DNA from: Ruegeria sp. ANG-S4
GTDB lineage: Bacteria > Pseudomonadota > Alphaproteobacteria > Rhodobacterales > Rhodobacteraceae
NCBI RefSeq assembly: GCF_000814005.1
Contig: NZ_JWLK01000001.1
Location: 310,001 to 374,000, forward strand
Direction: 5' to 3'
Length of the DNA stretch: 64,000 nt
Both the position numbers and the translations under genes were made by a program. Under the pieces are notes generated by a model, which was not told where the DNA came from, did not search any database, and worked only from the letters and a program-made list of their open reading frames with translations. Numbering within the stretch: position 1 is the stretch's first letter; the number at the start of each line of letters is the position of its first letter. Positions 47,913 to 56,128 of this stretch are shown in pieces.

Positions 47913-47938
47913 GGGGCGGAGGAGCAACCCACCGCCCC
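47913..47938 (-). other. Intercistronic stem-loop between SBP and ATPase genes
   Basis: GGGGCGG (47913-47919) and CCGCCCC (47932-47938) form a 7-bp GC stem with a 12-nt loop, 8 nt after the SBP stop. No T-tract follows on the minus strand, so it more likely stabilises the SBP mRNA than ends transcription, which would keep SBP more abundant than the membrane parts. Confidence 0.55.
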
Positions 47939-47946
47939 AAGCGATA

Positions 47947-48945
47947 TCAGAACTGCAGTGCCGGGCAGCTGTCGTTTTCGTAGTAGCTGACGACGGTGAT
48001 GTCACCGTTGATGATGCCTTTACGTGCATCGGTTACAGCATCGCTCATGCGCACGGATACAAGCTCTTTGTTGTTGTCGTCCATTGCGACGCCAACACCG
48101 TCTTCTGCCAGTCCCATGGTGAATACACCGGTTTCAACGTCATCACCGGCCTTCATCGCGTCATAGACGGCGACGTCCACGCGTTTCAGCATCGATGTCA
48201 GAACCTTGCCCGGATGCAGGTGGTTCTGGTTGCTGTCCACGCCAATTGACAGGATGCCTTCGTCGGCAGCGGTTTGCAAAACACCAACACCGGTGCCGCC
48301 TGCCGCAGCATAAATCACGTCGGCACCCTGGCTGATCTGTGCCTTGGTCAGTTCCGAACCCTTCACCGGGTCGTTCCATGCAGCTGGTGTTGTGCCGGTC
48401 ATATTCGCGACCACATTGATATCGGGGTTAACCGCCTTGGCACCTTGTGCGTAGCCGCAACCAAAATGGCGGATCAGTGGGATGTCCATCCCGCCGATGA
48501 AACCGACGGTGCCGGATTCCGACGCCATGGCGGCCATCATACCAACAAGGTACGAACCTTCATGCTCGGCAAAGCTGACCTGACGAATGTTCGGAGCATC
48601 CAACCAGTTCACGTCAACGGCGACAAACTTGGTGTCGGGATAGTCACTGGCGACGGCGGCCAAGGGGTCCGCCATGGCAAATCCCATGGTGATGATCGGG
48701 TTCGCGCCCGCTTCGGCGAAACGGCGCAGCGCCTGCTCGCGCTGGGCTTCCGACTGAAGCTCGATCTCGCGGTATTTGCCGCCGGTTTCGTTGGCCCAAC
48801 GCTGTGCGCCGTTGTGGGCTGCTTCGTTGAACGACTTGTCAAACTTGCCGCCCAAGTCAAAGATCAGGGCCGGTTCGGCCAAGGCTGCTCCAGCAGTCAT
48901 TGCAACTGCAGCGGCTGCGCCCATCAAAGATTTCATCAGGGTCAT
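47947..48945 (-). CDS. BMP-family ABC transporter substrate-binding protein
   Basis: A 332-aa periplasmic binding protein with a signal peptide of about 23 residues (MTLMKSLMGAAAAVAMTAGAA). The start of the mature protein, PALIFDLGGKFDKSFNEAAHNG, is the BMP/Med signature; the GFIGGMDIPLIRHFGCGY and AAGGTGVGVLQ segments are typical of PnrA-like nucleoside-binding proteins. GGGAG lies upstream of the ATG. Probable ligands are purine nucleosides, consistent with deoD in the region, but not proven. Confidence 0.94.
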   Translation of the reverse strand: MTLMKSLMGAAAAVAMTAGAALAEPALIFDLGGKFDKSFNEAAHNGAQRWANETGGKYREIELQSEAQREQALRRFAEAGANPIITMGFAMADPLAAVASDYPDTKFVAVDVNWLDAPNIRQVSFAEHEGSYLVGMMAAMASESGTVGFIGGMDIPLIRHFGCGYAQGAKAVNPDINVVANMTGTTPAAWNDPVKGSELTKAQISQGADVIYAAAGGTGVGVLQTAADEGILSIGVDSNQNHLHPGKVLTSMLKRVDVAVYDAMKAGDDVETGVFTMGLAEDGVGVAMDDNNKELVSVRMSDAVTDARKGIINGDITVVSYYENDSCPALQF

Positions 48946-49071
48946 TTGTTACTCCCGTTGGTTTTATCGGTCCAAGGCCAAGATAGCCCTGTTTACCCAC
49001 TCAGAGCGAGCATAACCGTTGTGATGGCGGGAATTAAGAGCGTTTGCAACACCGGGGGTCAACTGAAATTT

Positions 49072-49083
49072 GACCATATGGTC
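49072..49083. promoter_or_regulatory. Palindromic operator GACCATATGGTC upstream of the BMP transporter
   Basis: GACCATATGGTC is a perfect 12-bp palindrome, extended with TT on the left and AA on the right (TTTGACCATATGGTCCAAAA), 127 bp upstream of the SBP gene and 19 bp beyond the rimI end. The shape resembles GntR-family operators. No regulator gene is adjacent, so the factor must be encoded elsewhere. Confidence 0.65.
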
Positions 49084-49101
49084 CAAAAATACCGCTTCGC
49101 C

Positions 49102-49515
49102 CTAGGGTAAACCGCGTTCCATTACGATGGCGTCCATGTTGGGGGCGTTTTCGCGTAGATAATATGCAGGCCTGAAACCGCACCGCGCATACCCGCAGCT
49201 TTGATAAAGCGACAGGGCGGGCATGTTATCGGCAGCGACGTCCAAAATCGCATGCGTCGCACCCAAACGGGTTGCTTCGGCCTGCCACAACGCCATGGTC
49301 TCACGCGCCAGGCCTTGTTTCTGACGATCCGGGTGGGTCGCGATCGTCAGCAATTCGGCCGAGTCCGCGATCACCTGAAAGACTGCAAAACAGTGTTTGT
49401 TCCCAAGGGCATGGGTAAACCGGTTCGAAAGAAGGTCGGCAAATTCTTCCGCCGTCCACGGGCGGGATTGCGTGAACGCCGCGGCGTGGGTTGTTGCCAT
49501 TTCTTGCGGAGTCAT
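49102..49515 (-). CDS. rimI: Ribosomal-protein-alanine N-acetyltransferase (GNAT)
   Basis: A 137-aa GNAT acetyltransferase. The acetyl-CoA loop TIATHPDRQKQGLARETM and the C-terminal LDVAADNMPALSLYQSCGY are typical of RimI, which acetylates the N-terminus of ribosomal protein S18. It overlaps tsaB by four bases; rimI-tsaB adjacency is common in bacteria and supports the call. Confidence 0.9.
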   Translation of the reverse strand: MTPQEMATTHAAAFTQSRPWTAEEFADLLSNRFTHALGNKHCFAVFQVIADSAELLTIATHPDRQKQGLARETMALWQAEATRLGATHAILDVAADNMPALSLYQSCGYARCGFRPAYYLRENAPNMDAIVMERGLP

Positions 49516-50099
49516 CCGTCCAACAATGCCGGCGGTATGTCGCTGGACGGCGCCGCATCAGCCGGTCGCACATAGCAAGGTGCGGGAGGTGCAGGGGCAT
49601 CCATCCAGCGATTCGCCGCGATCCGGGCAATGGCCCGCACCAGCAACGCCGGGTCGTCACAGCTGTACAACGGTCCCATGGCAATTGCTTGGTCTCGGTT
49701 CGTCAAATTCGGCTCAGTGTCCGGCATTTGAACATAGACTTGCTCTCGGGGTGCAGGAATCGCAGGAATCCGCGTTGGATTGAGGAATTTTAGAGCATCA
49801 AATCCCGTCACACCAACTGCCGGAACTGCAAGGCCCAGGGCCAACCCGCGCGCCGCGGACACTGAGATTCGGATACCTGTGAAGTTACCCGGCCCAACTC
49901 CGACACCAATTGCATCCAGATCGCGCCAACCGCACCCGGCTTCGGCCAAGACATCTTCCAGCAATGGCATTAACCGTTCGGCCTGACCGCGCCTCATCCT
50001 TTCGGATTGCAAAGCGACAATTTCAGTCCCGCGCAACAAAGCGGCCGCGCAATGCGCGGCCGATGTGTCAAATGCCAGTATAGTTGGATCAGACGGCAA
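49512..50099 (-). CDS. tsaB: tRNA threonylcarbamoyladenosine biosynthesis protein TsaB
   Basis: A 195-aa inactive paralogue of TsaD, needed as its partner for t6A37 modification of ANN-decoding tRNAs. The N-terminus ILAFDTSAAHCAAALL is the ASKHA phosphate-1 motif, followed by LMPLLEDVLAEAG and GVGVGPGNFTGIRISVSAARGLA, the TsaB hallmark. Four bases overlap with rimI and eleven with the nfuA end. Confidence 0.94.
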   Translation of the reverse strand: MPSDPTILAFDTSAAHCAAALLRGTEIVALQSERMRRGQAERLMPLLEDVLAEAGCGWRDLDAIGVGVGPGNFTGIRISVSAARGLALGLAVPAVGVTGFDALKFLNPTRIPAIPAPREQVYVQMPDTEPNLTNRDQAIAMGPLYSCDDPALLVRAIARIAANRWMDAPAPPAPCYVRPADAAPSSDIPPALLDG

Positions 50100-50652
50100 C
50101 CGGGCGCACCTCGACCACTTCCGGGATGTAGTGGCGCAGCAGGTTCTCGATGCCCATTTTCAAGGTGATGGTCGATGAGGGGCAACCAGCACAAGCACCC
50201 TGCATATGCAGATAGACAATGCCCCGGTCGAAACCGTGGAACGTTATGTCACCACCATCCTGTGCCACCGCTGGACGCACACGGCTGTCCAGCAAGTCCT
50301 TGATCTGATGCACAATTTCAGCGTCCTCGCCGGTATGTTCGGCGTGACCCGCCGCAGCGTCTGCGTCCGCGCCCATCACCGGTTGACCAGATTGGTAATG
50401 TTCCATGACTGCGCCAAGAATGGCGGGCTTAATGTGGTCCCAGTCCATGTCATCCGACTTGGTCACGGTCACAAAGTCGTTGCCAAAGAATACGCCTGTC
50501 ACGCCATTCACTGCAAAGATCCGCGTTGCCAGCGGCGATTTCTCGGCCGCTTCAACCGAAGGGAAGTCTGCAGTGCCAGCGTCGAGCACCGTCTGACCGG
50601 GAAGAAACTTCAAAGTTGCCGGGTTCGGGGTGGATTCGGTCTGGATGAACAT
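50089..50652 (-). CDS. nfuA: Nfu-type iron-sulfur cluster carrier
   Basis: A 187-aa protein with the Nfu N-terminal domain (MFIQTESTPNPATLKFLPG) and a C-terminal NifU domain with the cluster-binding CAGCPSS (CxxC) near residues 149-155. It delivers Fe-S clusters to target proteins. ATG 50652 gives the conserved start; in-frame sequence upstream to 50772 lies over the next gene and is rejected. Confidence 0.94.
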   Translation of the reverse strand: MFIQTESTPNPATLKFLPGQTVLDAGTADFPSVEAAEKSPLATRIFAVNGVTGVFFGNDFVTVTKSDDMDWDHIKPAILGAVMEHYQSGQPVMGADADAAAGHAEHTGEDAEIVHQIKDLLDSRVRPAVAQDGGDITFHGFDRGIVYLHMQGACAGCPSSTITLKMGIENLLRHYIPEVVEVRPVAV

Positions 50653-50720
50653 GGGCGTCTCCGTATTTGATGCCCCAGATATGCGCCCGGCGCTTGAGGA
50701 AGTCAAGAATTGGAACAATT

Positions 50721-51314
50721 CTAAATTGAAGCGGCGTAAGAAATCGCGGACTCCAGACGGTCGTCGCCCCAAAACAACTCGTCGCCGACCAAAAAACTGG
50801 GGGCGCCGAACATGTCGGCCGATTTGGCACGCGCGACCTGTCCGAACAGGTCGGCCTTGATGTCTGCATCGTTTGCGCGAGCGAGTGTTTCAGGCGAAGC
50901 ACCCGCCTCTATTAAGCAGTCAACCAGAACGGAGTCTTCGGATATGTCGAGGCCAGATCCGAATTCGGCCGAGAAGACGGAGCGTACAAACCGCGCACGC
51001 TGCTCGGTTTCATTGATCGCCAAAGCCAGCCTAGCCGCTTTCAGGCTGTTGGCAGGAAAGCTCTCGGGGACACTCAATGGAAGCCCGCGTTCGGCACAGA
51101 GCCGTTCCATATCGCGCCACATGTAGCGCCCTTTGGCAGGGTAGATATTGAACGGCGAATTGTTCCAACCCTGTTCGGCAAAGATCGGGCCCAGCAGGAA
51201 AGGTTGCCAGGACACCGGAACTCCTTCGGCAGTCGCCGCCTGTTCGATACGCATCGCGCTGAGGTACGAATAACTGGACGCAAAGTCGAACCAGAACTCG
51301 ATTTGACCGGCCAT
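50721..51314 (-). CDS. DsbA-family 2-hydroxychromene-2-carboxylate isomerase-like protein
   Basis: A 197-aa thioredoxin-fold protein of the HCCA-isomerase/GST-kappa group. It begins IEFWFDFASSYSYLSAMRIE, where the CxxC of DsbA is replaced (SSYS), and has the C-terminal FGAPSFLVGDELFWGDDRLE typical of this family. It probably binds glutathione; the substrate (aromatic or other) is unknown. It is upstream of nfuA and downstream of a usp gene on the same strand. Confidence 0.9.
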   Translation of the reverse strand: MAGQIEFWFDFASSYSYLSAMRIEQAATAEGVPVSWQPFLLGPIFAEQGWNNSPFNIYPAKGRYMWRDMERLCAERGLPLSVPESFPANSLKAARLALAINETEQRARFVRSVFSAEFGSGLDISEDSVLVDCLIEAGASPETLARANDADIKADLFGQVARAKSADMFGAPSFLVGDELFWGDDRLESAISYAASI

Positions 51315-51324
51315 ATGATCGCCC

Positions 51325-51780
51325 TCAGGTGATTTCTTCCAGTTTTTCTTTGCTCAGATCGCCGGGAACGATGGTGATCGGTATTGGCAGACTGCCCGAG
51401 TTCTTGGTCAATTGCGTCACCAGCGGGCCTGGGCCTTTTTTGTCGGTGCCTGCGCCAAGAACCAATACGCCAATTTCCGTGTCAGACTGAACATGTTCGA
51501 TGATCTGAGGCACCGGGTCCCCTTCGCGGATGGCCAGTTCCGGGTCGATGTTCTGCTTGTCCCGCATCCATTTTGCGAACACCTCGTAATGCGCGTGGAT
51601 ACGTTCGCGCGCTTCCTCGCGCATCACCTCGGCCACACCGATCCAATGGTTGAATTCATCCGGCGGGATCACTGACAAGATCGTCACGCCGCCACCGGTA
51701 TGGGCCGCGCGCATGGCGGCAAACCGCATGGCGTTCAGGCATTCGCGGCTGTCATCCAGAACCACCAGGAATTTACGCAT
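51325..51780 (-). CDS. Universal stress protein (UspA family)
   Basis: A 151-aa Usp domain protein. MRKFLVVLDDSRECLNAMRFA forms the first strand and helix; the nucleotide-binding loop G-AGTDKKGPGPLVTQLTKNSGSLPIPITIVP shows the family G-x2-G-x9-G-S/T pattern, so ATP binding is likely. ATG 51780 is preferred to 51792 because GAGGA lies at the right distance. Confidence 0.9.
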   Translation of the reverse strand: MRKFLVVLDDSRECLNAMRFAAMRAAHTGGGVTILSVIPPDEFNHWIGVAEVMREEARERIHAHYEVFAKWMRDKQNIDPELAIREGDPVPQIIEHVQSDTEIGVLVLGAGTDKKGPGPLVTQLTKNSGSLPIPITIVPGDLSKEKLEEIT

Positions 51781-51852
51781 GACTGTCCTCATCCATTTCA
51801 GGGATCATGCCCCACCGATTGCCTACTGGCAACCGGGGCGGGCAGGGCCGGG

Positions 51853-52716
51853 CTAGCGCTCGCTTGCGGCCCAATCCCAATACATCGCGCGGGCGCGACG
51901 GGCAATGGGTCCAATCTGATATTGCGTGTCATCCAAAGCAGTTATGGGTGTGACCTTGCTCATGTTGCCGGTCATGAACACCTCGTCCGCCGCGTGGAAG
52001 TCGTCAAAACTCAGCACGCTTTCGTGGACGGTGACACCATCGGCGCGCAGGTTCTTGATGTGCCGGGCGCGGGTGATCCCGGCCAGAAACGTACCGTTTG
52101 GAATTGGGGTGAACACCTCGCCGTCGCGCACCATAAAGATATTGGCTGTCGCTGTTTCGGCAACATGCCCCATCGCATCCGCCACCAACGCGTTGGAAAA
52201 CCCCTTGGCGTTGGCTTCCCGCAGCATTCGGGCATTGTTTGGGTAAAGGCATCCGGCTTTTGCGTTGACGACGGCAGATTCCAGAACCGGGCGACGAAAA
52301 CGCGTGGTCGTCAGCGTGGCCGAGGCGGTTTCGGGTGCCATGGGAATTTCTTCGAGGCAAATGGCAAAGCCAGTGCTGTTTTCCTGCGGGATGATCGCCG
52401 TGCGATCGCCATCAATGCCCCAATACATCGGTCTGATGTAAACGGCGCTGTCGGCGGAGTAAGCCTGTAACCCCTCGCGGACAATTTCGACTATCTGCTC
52501 GGCGGTTACTGTCGGCGTCAACATAAGCGCCTCGGCGGACCGGTTCACCCGCGCGCAATGTGCGTCCAGATCGGGGCTGACGCCGTCGAAATAGCGGGCA
52601 CCATCAAAGACCGAAGATCCCAGCCATGCGCCGTGGTCTGCTGCGCGCATGATCGGTGCATCTCCGTCATGCCACTGTCCCTCGAAATAGGTGCGAATGT
52701 TCTTGCCGACTGCCAT
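51853..52716 (-). CDS. Class IV PLP aminotransferase (branched-chain-amino-acid aminotransferase-like)
   Basis: A 287-aa fold-type IV PLP enzyme. The PLP lysine is in VVNAKAGCLYPNNARML, the C-terminal phosphate loop in EVFMTGNMSKVTPI, and ETATANIFMV marks the family. It is related to IlvE but about 20 residues shorter than the classical enzyme, so it may be a BCAT paralogue or a D-amino-acid/lyase-type member. ATG 52716 has GGAGGG upstream. Confidence 0.9.
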   Translation of the reverse strand: MAVGKNIRTYFEGQWHDGDAPIMRAADHGAWLGSSVFDGARYFDGVSPDLDAHCARVNRSAEALMLTPTVTAEQIVEIVREGLQAYSADSAVYIRPMYWGIDGDRTAIIPQENSTGFAICLEEIPMAPETASATLTTTRFRRPVLESAVVNAKAGCLYPNNARMLREANAKGFSNALVADAMGHVAETATANIFMVRDGEVFTPIPNGTFLAGITRARHIKNLRADGVTVHESVLSFDDFHAADEVFMTGNMSKVTPITALDDTQYQIGPIARRARAMYWDWAASER

Positions 52717-52785
52717 GTTGCCCTCCCAAACTTGCGCCAAACCTATGAGGGGCGGCGCGGGTCGTCCAGCAGATTTGCGACAGGA

Positions 52786-53814
52786 TCAGTTTTGCCCGGC
52801 ACCCACCATGCCGACGATTTCATAGGTATCGCGCAGAATCGGCGCAGTGATCTCACGCGCCCGTTCTGACCCGCGGGCGAGGATGCGATCGATTTCCGCC
52901 TGATCCCCCATCAGACGTGCCATCTCCGACGAAATCGGGGACAGTTTTGCAACCGCCAACTCCGCCAGCATGGGTTTGAATTCGCCAAATTGTTTGCCGC
53001 CAACTTCCGCCAACACCTGTTGCGGTGTCTGATCGCTCATGGCGGCGTAGATGTTCACGAGGTTTCGCGCTTCGGGGCGATGTTCCAGTCCTGCGACCTC
53101 TGACGGAAGCGCGTCGGGGTCGGTTTTGGCCTTGCGAATCTTCTTTGCGATCGTGTCAGCATCATCCGTCATGTTGATGCGGCTCATATCCGACGGGTCG
53201 GATTTGGACATTTTCTTGGACCCGTCGCGCAAGCTCATGACACGTGTGGCCGCGCCTTCGATCACCGGTTCGGTAATCGGAAAGAAATCGACGCCGAAAT
53301 CGTTGTTGAACTTGATCGCGATGTCGCGGGTCAACTCAAGATGCTGTTTCTGGTCGTCGCCCACCGGAACGTGGGTGGCGTGATAGACCAGTATATCTGC
53401 AGCCATCAGCGATGGGTACGCAAACAGACCAAGCGAGGCGTTTTGCTGGTTTTTACCGGCTTTGTCTTTCCACTGCGTCATCCGCTGCATCCAACCCATC
53501 CGGGCGACGCAGTTAAAGATCCAGGCCAGTTGCGCATGCTCGGGCACCTGGCTTTGGTTGAACAGTATCGAGTGTTCCGGGTCTATCCCGGCGGCAATGA
53601 AACCCGCGCAAAGTTCGCGTGTTGAATGCATAAGGTCCGCCGGATCTTGCCATGTCGTGATCGCGTGCAGGTCGACCATGCAATAGACGGTCTCCATCTC
53701 GGGGCCTTGCATATCCACAAAGCGTTTCAACGCACCAAGGTAATTCCCAAGGTGCAGGTTTCCCGTCGGCTGGATGCCAGAGAACACGCGCGGCGTGAAT
53801 TTGGTCTCGGTCAT
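52786..53814 (-). CDS. trpS: Tryptophanyl-tRNA synthetase
   Basis: A 342-aa class I synthetase charging tRNA-Trp. The HIGH-type motif is [12 protein letters not shown] and the KMSKS motif is [10 protein letters not shown] near residue 202, with the DLHAITTW and [15 protein letters not shown] segments between. Start ATG 53814. It is divergent from the rhomboid-fold gene at 53900. Length and motifs are standard. Confidence 0.97.
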   Translation of the reverse strand: MTETKFTPRVFSGIQPTGNLHLGNYLGALKRFVDMQGPEMETVYCMVDLHAITTWQDPADLMHSTRELCAGFIAAGIDPEHSILFNQSQVPEHAQLAWIFNCVARMGWMQRMTQWKDKAGKNQQNASLGLFAYPSLMAADILVYHATHVPVGDDQKQHLELTRDIAIKFNNDFGVDFFPITEPVIEGAATRVMSLRDGSKKMSKSDPSDMSRINMTDDADTIAKKIRKAKTDPDALPSEVAGLEHRPEARNLVNIYAAMSDQTPQQVLAEVGGKQFGEFKPMLAELAVAKLSPISSEMARLMGDQAEIDRILARGSERAREITAPILRDTYEIVGMVGAGQN

Positions 53815-53899
53815 CAAAGGGAACTCCCGTCTGGAAAAATCAGTCTCCGTCGCTTACCCATGAGGTCAAGGGACGTCAACAGCCGCAAAGGTGACCCCA

Positions 53900-54586
53900 A
53901 TGAGCAGCGAACACCACATACCCCCCGTGAACCCATTGCCGGCCGTCGTAGTGGCGTTGGTTCTGTTCATCATGGGCGTCGAAATTGCGTTTTCATTTGG
54001 CGCTCGTGGCCTGATCGGCGGTCCTACTGCCGTGGGATGGCGGTTGGATGCCATTCAGAATTACTCTTTTTCGCCGGATACCTTTCACTGGATGATCCAG
54101 AACGGTCGCTGGCCCATTGAGCATCTGATCCGGTTCGTCACCTATCCGTTTGTGTCGGGATCCTTCACTCAGGCCATTTTTGTTTGTGTCTTCGTATTGG
54201 CCATGGGCAAAATGGTCGGCGAAGTGTTCGGCGGCGTTGCGATGCTGATCATCTTTGTTCTGTCCGGTGTCGGCGGTGCGCTGGTCTATGCTTTGGTTCT
54301 GAACCCGCAATATCCGCTGATCGGAGGGTTCCCGCCGGTTTATGGTCTGATTGGCGCGTTCACGTGGCTTTTGTGGCGCAAGCTGTCCTTGGTCGGTGAA
54401 AACCAGACCCGCGCCTTTCAGTTGATCGCGGTCCTGATGGGCATCCAGCTTGTGTTTGGGCTGCTCTTTGGTGGGACCTCAGATTGGGTCGCCGATTTGG
54501 GAGGGTTCGCCACCGGGTTTGGGTTGTCCTTCTTTCTTGCCCCGGGCGGATGGGCGCGAATTGTGGGGCGTATCCGCCGCGACTGA
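53900..54586 (+). CDS. Rhomboid-fold membrane protein lacking the catalytic dyad
   Basis: A 228-aa protein with about six transmembrane helices. The rhomboid architecture is recognisable: a helix ending in GGFPPVYGLIGAFTWLLW where active proteases have GASGAxxGLLGAY, and VADLGGFATGFGLSF where they have AHIGGFLxG. The catalytic serine position is Phe/Pro and the catalytic histidine position is Asp, so it should be proteolytically dead. It is convergent with murJ, with no gap. Function unknown, possibly like iRhom/derlin-type clients. GTG 53891 is an alternative start. Confidence 0.82.
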   Translation: MSSEHHIPPVNPLPAVVVALVLFIMGVEIAFSFGARGLIGGPTAVGWRLDAIQNYSFSPDTFHWMIQNGRWPIEHLIRFVTYPFVSGSFTQAIFVCVFVLAMGKMVGEVFGGVAMLIIFVLSGVGGALVYALVLNPQYPLIGGFPPVYGLIGAFTWLLWRKLSLVGENQTRAFQLIAVLMGIQLVFGLLFGGTSDWVADLGGFATGFGLSFFLAPGGWARIVGRIRRD

Positions 54587-56128
54587 TCAGGACCGGCGCA
54601 GGGCTTTGCGGAACTCGGATACTTCGAATGCGCCGAACAGATGGCCCAGAAAGAAATACGTGGCTGCGGCAATTTTGATCAACACAAGAAGCGCAAGATA
54701 ACGCCATCCTGACATCTCGAGCGTCCAGCCAAACAGGTGGATGGCGGCGTAGAGAACTGCGCCCATTCCAAGTGAAGCCGCAACGATACGCCATGCACGA
54801 TGCTTGAACCGCGCGTCAAAGCGGGCTTCTTCCCCCATTTGCCGCGCGCCGACGGCCAAAAGCAAAACCATCGCCCATCCGGCGACGGATGCCGCGATGG
54901 CTGGCGCAATCCAGCCGACCAGCGGATAAAGCCCAAATGCCAAAACCGCATTCACGATCATTGCCACGACTGCATAGTGAAAAGGCGAACGCGTGTTTTC
55001 CCGCGCAAAAAACAAGGGCTGCAGCAGCTTTTGCAGCATGAAGGCGGGCAGACCAAGCCCGTAGATCGTAACGGCCAAGGCGGTTGCTGCAGTGTCCGCT
55101 GCCGTAAAGTGCCCCCGTTCAAACAGGACCGACACCAAGGGGTTCGGGATGATCACAAAAGCCACCGTCGATGGGATCGTCAGCAATAACGTAAACTCAC
55201 CGGCACGTGAAAGCGCGTTTCGGGCGCCATCTTTGTCATTTGCGCGCAGGCGCCGCGACAGGTCGGGCAGCAGGACAATGCCGACGGCGATCCCAACAAC
55301 ACCCAAAGGCAGTTGATAAAGGCGATCCGCGGCGAAAAGCCAGCTGACGGCTTTTTCGGTTTTTGAGGCGACCAGCTGCCCTACGACAAGATTGACTTGT
55401 GTCACGCCCATTGCCAACGCGGCGGGAATGGCGATGCGAACCAGAGTCTGCATTTCGGGGTTGAGGCTTGGTAAACCGAAGCGAATGCGCACTCCAGCCT
55501 TTTCTGTCGCAACCCAGACCAGCGCCAATTGTGCGACACCTGCAAGTGGTATGACAGTGACAAGCCAGCGGATGACCTCGCCCCCGGATATCGAACCCAA
55601 GATCAGCGCTGTACATGCAAAGATGTTCAAAAGTACTGGCGCTGCTGCGGCGGCGGCAAAGCGACCAGTTGCATTCAGAACACCTGAAAACAGCGCGGCG
55701 AGCGACATGAACAGGATGTACGGGAAGACGACATACCCATAGTCGACGGCAAGGTCGAAACGCGCGTCACCGTAAAACCCTTCGGCTGTCAGCCAAACCA
55801 GCGCCGGCATGAACACCATTGCCAGACCAACCAGCGCAAGGACGGCCACCGCCAGCAGATTAAAGGCGTCCTGTGCAAATTTCTGTGCGTTTTCGCCAGC
55901 CTCCAGACGTTTTGAGAACATTGGGACAAAGGCGGCGTTAAAGGCGCCCTCAGCGAAAAACCGGCGGAACATGTTGGGCAGACGGAACGCAGCGACAAAG
56001 GCATCCATCACGGGGCCAGGGCCGATATAGGCGGCCAGCAGGATTTCCCGCAAGAAACCAAGTATGCGGCTGGCCAGCGTCCAGAACCCGACCGTGAAAA
56101 GGCCCGAGAACAGGCGGATTTGCTTCAT
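54587..56128 (-). CDS. murJ: Lipid II flippase MurJ
   Basis: A 513-aa MOP-superfamily transporter with fourteen membrane helices that flips lipid II across the inner membrane. MKQIRLFSGLFTVGFWTLASRILGFLREILLAAYIG in pieces and RLPNMFRRFFAEGAFNAAFVPMFS are diagnostic. Its start overlaps the end of glnD by four bases. The glnD-murJ-trpS neighbourhood is common in alphaproteobacteria. Confidence 0.96.
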   Translation of the reverse strand: MKQIRLFSGLFTVGFWTLASRILGFLREILLAAYIGPGPVMDAFVAAFRLPNMFRRFFAEGAFNAAFVPMFSKRLEAGENAQKFAQDAFNLLAVAVLALVGLAMVFMPALVWLTAEGFYGDARFDLAVDYGYVVFPYILFMSLAALFSGVLNATGRFAAAAAAPVLLNIFACTALILGSISGGEVIRWLVTVIPLAGVAQLALVWVATEKAGVRIRFGLPSLNPEMQTLVRIAIPAALAMGVTQVNLVVGQLVASKTEKAVSWLFAADRLYQLPLGVVGIAVGIVLLPDLSRRLRANDKDGARNALSRAGEFTLLLTIPSTVAFVIIPNPLVSVLFERGHFTAADTAATALAVTIYGLGLPAFMLQKLLQPLFFARENTRSPFHYAVVAMIVNAVLAFGLYPLVGWIAPAIAASVAGWAMVLLLAVGARQMGEEARFDARFKHRAWRIVAASLGMGAVLYAAIHLFGWTLEMSGWRYLALLVLIKIAAATYFFLGHLFGAFEVSEFRKALRRS

